A stretch of 64,000 nucleotides of DNA, taken from positions 9,610,001 to 9,674,000 of the forward strand of contig OZ316898.1 of the NCBI GenBank assembly GCA_973895155.1, read 5' to 3'. The notes beneath the pieces were generated by a model. The model saw only the letters and a program-made list of their open reading frames with translations, was not told where the DNA came from and searched no databases. Shown here one piece after another: positions 36,157-47,215 of the stretch. Origin of the DNA: Marsupella aquatica (taxonomy: Eukaryota > Marchantiophyta). Each line of letters begins with the position of its first letter. Position 1 is the stretch's first letter. Made by a program: the position numbers and the translations under genes.

Positions 36157-37278
36157 TCAATCTCCACTGGCACAACCTCTGCAGCCACAGTGGACGCATT
36201 CAATGACTTTTTCTTCACGCAAGTGCTTCGGAACGCGACACACACATGTGGTCCCAAAATTGTGGTCACGAGGCTGTATGCATCTTAGGCAGCACAGCTT
36301 TTCATACCCTGGCTGAAAACTCACAAAAGCATAAAACCAGAGACAGAGAAACACTAATTAGAGACAGGAACGAGACGTCAGACAAGGGGCACAAGCTAGC
36401 TCTAGGACGAGTCTCTGGACAGGATACCTGCAAAAGTAACCCTAAATTTGAACCACGCAGCATAGACAACAGAAACTGATCAATTTTCTTTTGGGAAAAA
36501 TCACCAATCAGCTGCCATTGTAGAGAGAGCCATCAGGCAAAAATCTAGAAGAGTTTGCATTCAATACCCTAGTATATCAAACTACATCCCAATCAGCAAC
36601 CCATACCACAATGTAAGCGGGATCAAATTTGCAACCTACCATTTCCCATAATTTTAACTAAGAAGCATACAAAATTCCAATTTTTTTTATCAAATTTGCA
36701 AAACCCTAAACATACCTTCTTCCATTTGGCAATTAAGCTCTTATCAGCGTGTCCTTGATCGAGACAAAACTCGAAAAGCTCCCTCGAGATGGCCTTCCGT
36801 CGGTAAAAGATGTCGTAGATGTATCTGGTCTTCTGGTGACTGATTTTGAAAATGGGCCATAGCGCTTCACACTTCCTCTTCCCCTCGTGTGATTCGTTCT
36901 CAGCTGTAAATCCCACAAAGCGCTCATCGTCAAACCTCGGCCCCAAGAATTAAATTGGCACCCGCATGGACTGCAGCTCCCCCTCACCGTCGACATTCAG
37001 GACTCGATGAAAAGGGCGATTCCTCTGTGAAGAAAAACTGGCAGCAAGCAGCTGGACCAACCTCACTCGCAGCAAGTGCTCACTACGGAAACGGAAGAAC
37101 ATAAATCAAGAAGAAACAAAAAGCAAAAGATTGCTGGAAATTCTGAGCAGGAAAGGAGTCACCGCCACACACACACAGACATACCTTCGCGCATTTTCAA
37201 GTCGAGGTCCCGGAGAGTGGGCTCGATGAGCTCCCATCCTTGTGGGTACCGCGTTCGATTCGTTTTCACTTTGGGCAT
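36157..37278 (-). CDS. BUD31: BUD31/G10 homologue, spliceosomal NTC-related protein
   Basis: Three exons on the minus strand, 37278-37185, 36903-36716 and 36312-36157, give 145 residues, the usual length of plant BUD31. Exon 1 reads [20 protein letters not shown] and ends in KMRE; exon 2 has [38 protein letters not shown] and LIAKWKK; exon 3 has [39 protein letters not shown] and GCASGD. The cysteine-rich C-terminus forms the zinc cluster seen in BUD31. The protein sits in the NineTeen-related complex of the activated spliceosome. Phases and GT-AG borders agree: G|CT across the first junction and AAG|CCA across the second. The gene looks intact. Sequence conservation is very high, as is normal for this protein. 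Confidence 0.95.
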
Positions 37279-37467
37279 CTTTGCTCGATTGTCTTCTTCT
37301 TCTGCTCCTCCTCACTTGCGATCAATGTTGGCGCCAAGATTTTCACTGATTGATTTTTCGCCCTTCCTTTCTTTCCTTTCCTTTCCTTCCTTTCCTCCCT
37401 TCCTGCAGCAACTCGGCAACGTTGAAGAAGTGGAGTCCGACAGAACGAAACCAAACGTATTACTATA
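37279..37467. promoter_or_regulatory. Pyrimidine-rich 5' flank of BUD31
   Basis: Positions 37363-37405 are a run of ctttcctttccttcc units on the plus strand, a purine-rich tract on the coding strand, 85-130 bases upstream of the BUD31 start codon. Such GA/CT tracts are common in plant core promoters; the role is inferred. Confidence 0.4.
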
Positions 37468-37796
37468 CAGTGACAGTGTAAGTGCATCGTGGATAAGTGC
37501 ATTGGTGCAAGGGTAGTCCCCTCATCTATGTATCTATCTATCTATAATTATAATAAGGGATCACACCTTTTTTTGTTCTTTGTCCCAATAACAAAAAAGC
37601 ACCTGGGCGGCAAAGATACACACTTGTTGGATTCGATTTGCTGTTTTCCTGACCATTGATGGAAGAAATGTGCAGCCCTGGCACATATGTGCTTCCCGCT
37701 GCCCCATAAACACCCGGGCTTGACTACCTATGGGCTAGCCCTCTTTGCACCGTGCAACGCACGGGCATGGGGCTCCTTTGTAAATGCACAAAAAAT

Positions 37797-38150
37797 CAGT
37801 GCATTAGTGCAGGGGTAGTCCCCTTATATTACAAGAATTTTCTTTGTAAATGCACAAAAAAATGAAGTTTGCACAATTGCAGGTAGACACTCACTGAACA
37901 ACAAAATATGTGCACCAAAGGAGGGGTAGCCCCTTAATATTGCAAAAGAATTTTCTTTGCAAATGCAGGGGAAAATGAAGCTTGCATAAGTGCAGATTGA
38001 CCTGAACTAGACAACAAAATATCTGCACTACAGAAGGGTAGTGCCCTAGTATTACAAGAATTTTCTTTGTGAATGCACTAAAAAATGAAGTTTGCATAAG
38101 TGCAGGTAGATCCTCACTCAACAACAATATACTGGCACCAAACAACAAAT
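37797..38150. repeat. Three tandem copies of a unit of about 115 bp
   Basis: Each unit carries gggtagtnccct, then ttacaagaattttctttg, then aaatgcac..aaaatgaag.ttgca and agtgcag.tag, and then acaacaaaatat. Copies begin near 37797, 37911 and 38026 and differ by scattered substitutions. Confidence 0.8.
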
Positions 38151-38239
38151 AGATAAGTGCATTTCTGTCTATTTAAGTGTAGACATTCATAAACTTATTA
38201 GTTACTGCAATGCATACATAAGAAATAGTTAATATTGTG

Positions 38240-38355
38240 CGCCTAGGGAGACATGGTTGTATGGTAGCTCACTTGAGTTGTGACTCATGAATCTTGGGTT
38301 CAAATGTTATGACTAATTGTTCCCTTTTTGTGGGGTTTCACATATTTTCACCAAA
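38240..38355 (+). mobile_element. Putative tRNA-derived SINE, best copy in the window
   Basis: It has an A-box-like tggtagctcacttgag and a B-box-like cttgggttcaaat at the right spacing, and ends ggtttcacatattttcacc. The layout resembles the plant Au SINE type. It has relatives at 30502-30596 and 18036-18110. Confidence 0.45.
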
Positions 38356-38649
38356 AATAAAAGAAAAAGAAGAATCATTTGATATTAATAACTGCAGCAA
38401 ACAAATATGTCCCAAAATACGTAAGTAGTTTCATGCACTTATCCAGTTGAAATGTGGAATATGACATCTAGGGGTATGAAGAGTCAAATGTGTGTGGCCC
38501 AACAACACAACAGGGAAGTGCATGAGTGCTTTTCCATGCACGCATGGAGAAGTGCACAATTGATGTCCCATGCACTTATATGGTATGGATAAGTGCTGGC
38601 TAATCAATGGTGTCCTCCAGGAGCCTACACTTAAACTTCGTTCACTGTA

Positions 38650-41600
38650 CCTTAATAACCTACAATGCTATGTAAACCAGACTATATACTTGAAAATTAA
38701 TCCGTGGACCCCCATGTTCATCCAAGGAATGTGTGTGTGATGAAGTGAAATCAATTTTCAGCAAGGCGATAACCGATTGTTTTGAGTCTCCCGGTGGTCT
38801 TGGTTGAGATGATCTCTCTGGTTTAGCAAACACAAGGTTGAATGTGGAGGAATTCAGTTTTTATGGTTTTCACTTACACATTGGAGAAATCATGTTTCTA
38901 CCATTCCTGATTGATCGTTTGTGAGTTACGTTAAGCATTATCGCCACAAGACAGATCGGAGGACAACACTCAACTGTTGGCAAAAGGGCACTCAGTTGTC
39001 ATTTCGGTGAGAAGAATGCACAAAATGGATGAGCCATCACTTCACATGAAGGTTTTGTACTTTTATTATTTAAGACAACTATGGTGTGAGGGGGAGACCA
39101 GCGATTGTTTCTTTGACATAGAGGTTGCATTTGGCGTCAACCTGTGTTGAGAGTGAGCTTTAGTTGAAGCCTGGAGGGATGCAAATAATTCAAGCCGGAA
39201 AGCAAGCATTGCAGACAAGCAATGATGACATAATCAAAGAAATTAATTTGCAACGGCTCAGTTTGTGATGGTGACGGGATTATAACATCCCTTAATCGAG
39301 AAAGTGTTTCCACTGAGCTTCAGATTGACAAATTTTGTCAAGTTCAAAATGAGTATTTGAATTTCTCTACCTTTCCCATGAGTGTGACTATAAGAAATTT
39401 TGATCATGAATTCATGAATTCTTTTAGCTTTCTTTATCAAATTTCATGTCAGATTTATTATCTAGTTTTTTAATGTGTGACATTGGGAGTATTTGTCAAC
39501 AATTAGAGAGATCATGAGTATCTGGATTTCTCTAGCTTTCTAATGAACCTAACATTGATAGATTTTGTCAAGTACTAAGAAAATGATGAGTTTCTAAGTT
39601 TGCTCTAACTTTCCAATGAGTGTGGCATTGAGAGATTTTATCAAGACAGTACTACAGAGGTCATGAGTTTCTAAATCTTAATCTTAAGCTTTCCAATGAA
39701 TCTAACACTGATAGATTTCATCATGTACTAAGGAGATTGATTATTTAGTTTTACAATTTGGAGCCAAAGGGGTTCTAACTATGTACATTTCTATCGATTG
39801 GTTTGTTCAAACTTGCAAACAATTAAAAATTATATAAGCATTTTGATGTAAAACACTGATATATCATTGACAAATATTAGAATGATAACTTTATTTTACT
39901 AAATGACATCTCTTCCTTTGTATTTTGGTTTTTTTTACATTGAATATTTACGGCATGGTGCCCCAAAAATTACATTGCTTCTACCACAAACATGAATGTG
40001 CACTTTTGTTACTATCAAAAATAGTATCTTTCCTGTTTGTGACTGGTTGTGCTGATGTGGTGCAACCTCGTGGCAAGGAATTTGCCAGGGACATCTCATG
40101 GAGGTCCGTAAAGAGTTAGAGACTCGTAGGAATGCAAAAAAAGATGATGGACTACTAGCTAATGTTTAAAAAGTTCCGGTATAGCATATTCATTTTGGAA
40201 CATGTTTCACTTTTTGTCTTGTATTGATGTCTAAGTGATCTACTATAGTTTCTTTAAGATAAAATACAATTGTAGAAGTACAATACATCCAAAGAAAATA
40301 GTATTTGCAAGAGTGAGTGCGATAAAACACAAAAGTAGGTAGGGCACTTGTGAAGAAAAGTACATAATGACCAGGACAAGAGGTAATTATATGCTTAATG
40401 GGACCCTTGCCAAAACAAATTTATGTGATGGCCCCTATGAAACTTTTGTTACAAAACGTACTAGGCCCCCCCCCACAAAAATGTAGGCCTCTGATGTAGG
40501 TTCCAGACACTTGGTTCTTACATGGTGATCAATTCCATGGTCAACCATACATTTCCCATCAACTTCCACCTCACGCCATGCACATCTTAGTCCACTTCAT
40601 GTAAGTCTATGCTTAAACCCTAAATGGATTATATCTTTACATAATTATAGAGTTTTAGGGGATCCGTTGCTAGAAATTATAGTGACTGGGTGTAGAACAT
40701 TTTGTCTAGTTCTTGCGAGCTAGCAAAATTTTCCTGTTATGATTGACTTTGTGTTGCCTTTGTTTCGCACTTAGAAAATTTTTGAAAGTTGCAACAGATG
40801 TTAGGTTTTGACTCACCCTTGCTAGGTTAACTAGAGTAAGTTAACCGGAGTTAACATTAGTTGACTAGACTCTTCATGAAGGGATAACCCTCTTTGTATC
40901 CCATGGAACGGAGCACTTAGTTGAGAACTTTGTATGAGAGATAGTTTGGACCATGGAGCTATGCCTGGGGATATGTAAATTTCATGTTCATAGTGAAGCT
41001 CTTGGTGCGATCGTGAATGTAACCCTAACATGGTGAACCATGTGTGTTTGTGTCGGTGTACTCAAGTGCTACATGAGTGATGATTATGAGACGTCATGTT
41101 AAATCTATTTTGATCCTATAACAAGGGCAAACAATCAAAAATAAAATATCTTTGGTTCCTTCTATATTTAGACAAATTTGGGGTCTAGATGTGAGAAGAC
41201 AACATCCATTTTGTCTTTGTTCCACATTTTGAAATTTTTTGAAAGACACATATTATGGGCCAATGGCCAAAAATAGAGGATTCATTCCATACTTAGACAA
41301 AAGAGTACTAAAGAGAAACATCAAAACATCATGCAAACCCTATATTAAATAGATCCACAGTTCCCCCCACAATGTAGTTTATCATTTAATACGGTTTGAC
41401 TCTAAACTTTACCATAGCGCTTGTTGGTGATAAGATCAAGCTAAAATAGGTATATGGTACAAGGATAATGAAGAGTTTCTTACACAAGTTCAGAGCCTAG
41501 TTTGCATGTGATAATTTTCAACCAGGCTAGGGTGTTGCCAAGCGTGAGCAGTTGGATTTGAGCGAAGGCCTTTTCCCTTTGTTTTTGTCCTCATGGCCTT

Positions 41601-44225
41601 CTTTTGACAGAAGGTATCAGTGGCACTTTAGGGGGCGCGCCCAGGCTTTCACTATTCTTTGTAGGGCCGAGGCAGTCAATTTTAGGGCCTCTAGGTAGAT
41701 TCCCCTTCGTGACCCTCCTATGCAGTTTACTCCATAGCTCTACTATCTAGGTATAGGCTTTCCAATTGCCTAGTTCAAGTGGTGGACCTAGCCACCCAAC
41801 GCCCTCACCAATCCCAACACTCACGCCTAAGTGCCCCTGGTGCCCGAACGCCTCCACGAAATACCTTGAGCAAGCCCCCTAGTGCCCCTTTGCACCGCCA
41901 GCGACCCCTCCCATACGAAGCCGCACTTTCTCTTCAACACGACCGCTACTCAATGGTCCTCACTGTCTGCACAAGCAACCAAGCACCTCGATAAGTAACC
42001 CTTCAGGATCTAGAACTCGCCAAGTCTAGCATCCTAACTCAAGCTCAACAGACATTGGTAAATAGGTCAGCGATAGGTCCTCCCGATGCCATAAGCCAGA
42101 ACCAGAACCCACGCCCACTATTCGTCCAGAATAGCTCCTTCCTTGGGCGCGGCCCGGGTTCCCCCTCGTACCTATCCATCATCAACTGACCGCCCTGACC
42201 CTAGGACATGCTCATGGCCCAAATAGTGTAGCTTGTCCTAAAGCTTGTCCCAAGCTTGTCCCAACATGTTGGGACCAAAATGGCCCGACTCTAGCAACCA
42301 ACTCCCGATTCGCCTCACTGATGGTCTAGGGGCCGAACACTCTTGGAACTCAACCCCCACACCTACTTGGCCTTGTCTCCCCAACGCAAGTTCCCTTGGG
42401 AGACTGAACGCGGCTTGGCTAATGTTCGGCAGGATTTGGCAAGTGGGCGAGTAAACACCCACAAACCCCGAGAACCCATGGTGCCCCTAGACCCAGCTGA
42501 GCTCAAGAGGACATAGCCCTTGTCAAGAGCTTTCCAATGCACCCAAGAAGTCCTCCAACGGACTTCCCGTTGGGAAGATATAGTCGTTTTCATTTGGCGG
42601 TTTTCCTTAGTGTCGCGACCGCCGCGGCTCACGATTTCGGCTCGCCCTTAGCCCCCAGGTTGACACCACTCCCCTCATATATGCTTTTGGAGACCTGCCA
42701 CCCTCAGATTAGCTTTGGTCCCTAAACATTTGGCCCCCAACCCGGAACCTATCGAGCATAATGGGCGAGCACCAACTGACAACGCCCATAACTTTCTCGT
42801 TAGGCATCCGCAAGCGGAGTGCCTTAGCCCGTTGTGATCGGGCCGACCCAGTGCTCATGTCTAGATCATCAGGTCTCATCGCCGCTTGGGGCCCCTGATC
42901 AGCCCAACCCGGATCGGGCCATAACTTGCGCCCCAAACGTTCGTTGCCCATGGCGTCAACTTCAGAGGAGCTCACACTCAAGCCCTCAGAACTCAAAGTC
43001 CATCTGGAGGTCCGGACGGTTGTCCGTGAGCCTGGCCTATTTCCCCTTGACCCGACCATCTCTCAGCTAGTCCAAGTCCTTAGTGTGTGTCACCAGCTTG
43101 GCTCCTTGCCTTCGCTAGTGCCACGTCTCGTTGCCCACAAGTCTCCCCATGCCAAGTCCTCCCCAGATGGCCTATCCGGGCCTGGACCATAAGGGAGCTC
43201 GGCGTCGGAGTCAACGATGCCGAAGCTAAGTGTTAACGTAATCGAGTTCCACGACTGTTCATTACTCAGAAATTTTGATCAAGTACGTACTCTCCCACTC
43301 ATAGGGTTGACCAAACCATATAAGTTTGTCTAAATATTCATGCTAGGGGAAGAACACAAACATGCAACAAAAAGAGAGAACACCACACAAGAATTTATGA
43401 GAATCCAGCTGAATCTATATCTTTTGGTGGCCAACGTAACACATTGCATGGGCAACCCAGCCTCCTACCGTCTGCCCACCTCCTACCTCACTGGACAATG
43501 AGCATCTCTTGACCTCACTATTCCGAATCAATTCCCTACTCTTGTTGAAGGCTAATCCTCAAAACAACAACAACACACAAGCCCTACAAGGGTGAGGCAA
43601 CTGCCTTGGCTGGCCACTACCCCCTGGCGGCGGCGCGAACCCCAAAACCTAACATGTGGCACACACATGTATCACCAACCTATCCTATCCTAAGGGAGAC
43701 CGACGGTGCCTTTGACGGTGCCCACTACCACCCCGCTAAACAGGACTCACTTGAGTCCATCACCTCCTATCCTATCTATCTACCTTGCCTACCAGCCTCA
43801 ATCTTCTTGATCACCACCACTAGTCCGCTGTAAAAAGAGGTGGCCCCTATAATTGTCAAAACTCAAATTTTCTCAGAATTCACTTCTAAAAAATATCTGA
43901 GGAGCCCTGCTCTTCCTGATCACGGATTCGTAAACGGCTCCCAAAATAGATCCCGAACAGTTGAGATACGACTGTTTATCTTTTTACAGTAATTGGGGCA
44001 TTGTCTCCCTCCTATCCATCCGTACAACACACCACCCCGGCTTATCAAAACACGGATCATGGATCCCGGTATGTGCTCCTACCTCCTCCTTCCCTTGGAA
44101 AGCCAGGACCTCCTGCAGTACGAACATTTATACGGCCTCAAAACTCCCGTATTCTCAAAAAAATGCAATCCATTGTATCTCCTCCATCTTAGCTTTGTTT
44201 AGGCGGGTGTGACATGTCATTGGAT
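38650..44225. other. Long intergenic stretch without recognised genes
   Basis: 38650-41600 is AT-rich with a degenerate repeat around 39280-39740 (cttcatgag-like: tttctctaactttccaatgagtgt...ttgatagattttgtcaag in about four worn copies). 41640-43250 is distinctly more GC-rich, with open frames of up to 116 codons on both strands that match nothing I know. 43440-43850 is again C-rich. I see no transposon ends around the GC-rich block. Confidence 0.35.
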
Positions 44226-44402
44226 TCAGCTCTGCAAGCTCTTTTCAACAAGCCCATAAACTTCTGATTTTGAGATGGTAAAAAATTTGATGTTCGTACA
44301 ACCAGGGTCTGTACACACGTTGAAAGCAAGCACAACAGGGAAAGGGTTTAGGTATGGGTGGGAACTCCAGAAGTGATAAAAAGAGAAAAAGGGAAGGAAG
44401 AA

Positions 44403-44560
44403 AGTGTGGGGGCCGCGGAGTGAGGAAGGAATGTGGGGTACTACGAAGTGAGGAAGGAAAATGTGGGAGACTACAAAGTGAGGAAGGAAAGTGTGAGAGA
44501 CTACGGAGTGAGGAAGGAAAATGTGAGTAACTACGGAGTGAGGAAAGAAAATGTGGGAGC
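44403..44560. repeat. Five tandem copies of a 30-bp unit
   Basis: Units of ggagtgaggaaggaaaatgtg plus agactac follow at 30-base spacing. Because 30 is a multiple of three the minus strand stays open through all copies (44226-44678, 150 codons) and would give a 10-residue repeat around HIFLPHSVVS. I do not count this as a gene without other support. Confidence 0.8.
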
Positions 44561-44678
44561 CTCTTCCTTCTAAGGGCCCTCTCACCATCACTACTCCAAG
44601 ATTGCCTAGTTTTGCCATTTTATGGGCGTTGAGGTCCCTCAAGATGTCACTATTTAATTGATACAGACCTAAAATCAA

Positions 44679-45872
44679 CTAGGGAACCCCAGTTTCACAT
44701 GGCTCATTTAGGGCTTCAAAATGAATCCAAACATGACCATGTTTGGAATAGTACTAGCGTAGCAACGTCTATTTTAAATTTCATCATTTTCTGTATTTTG
44801 GTCATTCTTCTCATTTTGCGCCTTATGTGGAGCCTTTGGCCAGCCCCCACCCATCCGAGATGCCCACACCTTGGCCTCCAAGTCCTTGGGCTGCCTTTTG
44901 GCCTTCTTGTACCCCCCGTGGGCCCTCACTCCATGTATATTAATGGAACCCACCTGTGAACGGCCTCCCCTCCAAAACCCTTCAGCATTATTTTTTGCCT
45001 TTTTAAAAAGCTCTTGTTAGTATTAATAAATTATTTTTGGATCATTAAGAAAGCCCCTTGGGCTATTATAATCATCACCAAAATGACATAAAATATATCC
45101 TTCATGTGTTATAAAACTCTCAAAGAGATTCTAGATCAAAAAATTTGAATACACATTTCACATTATAAGAAGCTATAACAAAAATAACATATGGACCATC
45201 TACATATCTCTTCACATAAAAGTAAGGAGACACATGAAATTAAAGTCAAAAGAGACTCATGCAAGTCTCAAGATTAAAGTTGGGTTAAACATTCTACAAT
45301 CTAGAGCGTCTGATACCCATAAAAGCGGTCTAACCATCTAATAAATTCTCTAAATTAAAGTGTGCTTATGGCACATGTTAAACAATGTCCATCCTACCAT
45401 GTCTAGACACGTGTACCAATCTTTAAACAATGTCCATCCTACCCTGTCTAGACACGTGTACCAATTTGGTGGTGACGCGTGTCAATCCCATATTATGCAC
45501 CCTTGCAAAATACAACCTGGGATAGTTTTTTAAAAATGCCTATATTCATTATAATCAAGCATATCATTAAACAAGGGCTTGTTAGGTTATAAGCAATTAT
45601 AACAATTAGTCGAAAATAGGATTAAAAAACCCCTTGAGACGTTTGCAGGGGGGTCCCATATTAGTTAAGCTAAGGGCCCAGGGGTACCCCCTCAATGGCG
45701 CCATTGTCATCCTTCACCGCCCAACACCCCTCTCAACTCCGGCCTCCGGTTGTTGCATCAATTTATTAAAACTAACAAAATTTAAAAATGTGAAAATCCA
45801 AACACTTTCGCTACACCTACTTGTCGTTCTACTTGTGTACGCAAATTTTATAAGTAATCACTAAGTTACTAC
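44679..45872. other. AT-rich intergenic DNA with a 44-bp duplication
   Basis: No gene is recognised. A 44-base unit (ttaaacaatgtccatcctacc.tgtctagacacg) occurs twice in tandem at 45379-45466 with a single visible difference. Confidence 0.55.
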
Positions 45873-46305
45873 CGGGTTTGGGGCCTTGTCACAAGACGGA
45901 GTGAACCCTGAAACACAACAGGAAGCAACACTGGCCTTGGGGAACATCTCAGCACAGGTACTAGTAGAAAATTGCAACAAAGGTGAGAGCATGCCCCACT
46001 GCCATTGAGAGATTGACTAGTGGGACTCTTGAGAGAAGGAGTGAACCCTAAGACACAACGGCAAGCAGATGGGCCTTGGGGGCAATATATCTCAGCAGAG
46101 GTGGTGGACAATGCAAGAACAATTGGATCATTCCCTAATGCCATTGAGAGGCTTGTGGGATTCCTGAAAGAGGACGTGGACCCTGATCTAAAAGTAGTTG
46201 CTGCATATACATTAGGGGCAATTTTGGGAGAACCAGAAATTGCAGCAAAGATTGGGTTATTCCCTAGTGCTTTAGACAAACTTGGGACTCTTGGCAATGG
46301 AATGT
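45873..46305 (+). pseudogene. Decayed armadillo-repeat coding fragment
   Basis: Two homologous units are visible. The first reads SQDGVNPETQQEATLALGNI and then breaks with a frameshift and stops near 46000. The second reads LLREGVNPKTQRQADGPWGQ, then FPNAIERLVGFLKEDVDPDL and KVVAAYTLGAILG. The pattern (P..IERLV.LL, then an L..G.I helix) is that of armadillo repeats. Stops and frame changes between units show it is not functional. A tetratricopeptide fragment follows 0.7 kb downstream on the same strand and may belong to the same dead gene or array. Confidence 0.5.
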
Positions 46306-46606
46306 GAGCCTGAATTGCAAGGTCGGGGAGCAGTAGTGCTCACATTATGTCAGTGTGAGTTGTCAAAATAGAAGAATTCTTCAAAGAGCAATATCAAAAG
46401 CCCCAAGGCTTTGGATTGCTTGTTGGAGTGTGCACATAGTGAGGCATATGAGGTAGATTTTCAATATTGTGCCACCCAAGTATAAGTTTTTGCTGTTAAA
46501 GGCAAGGGGGAGAGAACAGTTCTAAGCTTTCAGTAAGCAACGCCGGGGTTAAGGGGATGCAAAAGCCATTACAGGACACTCCCGAGGAGGAGCACTTGAA
46601 GCTTTT

Positions 46607-46733
46607 AACTCAAATTCTGTACTTTAAAAGCATGCTATGTTTTGAGTTAATAGCTTCAAAACATAGCATGCGTTTTCTATATTTTGAAGTTAACTCAAAA
46701 CATAGCATGCTTTTAAAGTACAGAATTTGAGTT
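46607..46733. repeat. 44-nt perfect inverted repeat with 39-nt spacer
   Basis: 46607-46650 and 46690-46733 are exact reverse complements over 44 bases, and pairing continues about nine bases inward after a three-base bulge. The motif caaaacatagcatgc also recurs in the loop. The transcript of either strand would fold into one long hairpin. It could be a foldback element or a young hairpin-RNA locus. Confidence 0.92.
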
Positions 46734-46959
46734 GCCTGTTGAAAAGTCTATGACTCAGGGTTTTTGGTAGTATCAAATCTGGGAACCTCAGTCCGGGAGA
46801 ACTGATAATGTTTTGTATATAATGCATCTATTTTGTACCCAATGAACATTAATTCACTGATGGTCTTAGATCAATCATCTCGTGCAGAAGTACATCATCC
46901 GCCTATGCCTTTGTGAAGTATCTCCTTGAAGTTCCTGTACTAGTCGTCCAACAATTTTT

Positions 46960-47215
46960 CATAAATTTCAGGAAGAAGTGCTATGTGAAAACAAAGCTGG
47001 CAGACTTTCAAGGGGCGCTCACAGATGCAGAGAAATGTATTCATTTGAAGAAGCCGACGATAGACCACTTGGCTTGCAGGAAAGGGGCATATTGAAAAGA
47101 AAGATTGGAGACTTATGTGGGACAGTCACAGATTTGAATGAAGCAGTGGACGTAGAACCAGATTATGAAATGCTCAAAAATCAGGGTTTCAGTCAAGTTT
47201 TTATTGAAGGATGAT
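46960..47215 (+). pseudogene. Decayed tetratricopeptide-repeat fragment
   Basis: Two overlapping frames give KTKLADFQGALTDAEKCIHL and, after a shift, KIGDLCGTVTDLNEAVDVEP followed by DYEMLKNQG. These are helix A/B pairs of TPR repeats of the plant 'DL.GAL.D...A..L.P' type. No start codon, no neighbouring intact repeat and a frame change between units point to a relic. Confidence 0.5.

Larger units (their letters stand above)
37468..38647. mobile_element. Putative pogo-type non-autonomous element with internal tandem repeats
   Basis: The left end is TA|cagtgacagtgtaagtg and the complement of the right end is TA|cagtgaacgaagtttaagtg, so both start CAGTGA and share taagtg after an interval of differing length. 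TA flanks each side (37466-37467 and 38648-38649). The interior has no gene but contains the 115-bp tandem repeat and a SINE copy. The pairing of these ends is plausible but imperfect. Confidence 0.4.

Noticed and set aside
37791-38160. CRISPR-like spaced repeats
   Set aside because: Units are contiguous tandem copies of about 115 bp without uniform spacers, in a eukaryotic context.
42200-43200. Retrotransposon gag-like coding in the GC-rich block
   Set aside because: No zinc knuckle, protease, reverse transcriptase or LTRs could be found.
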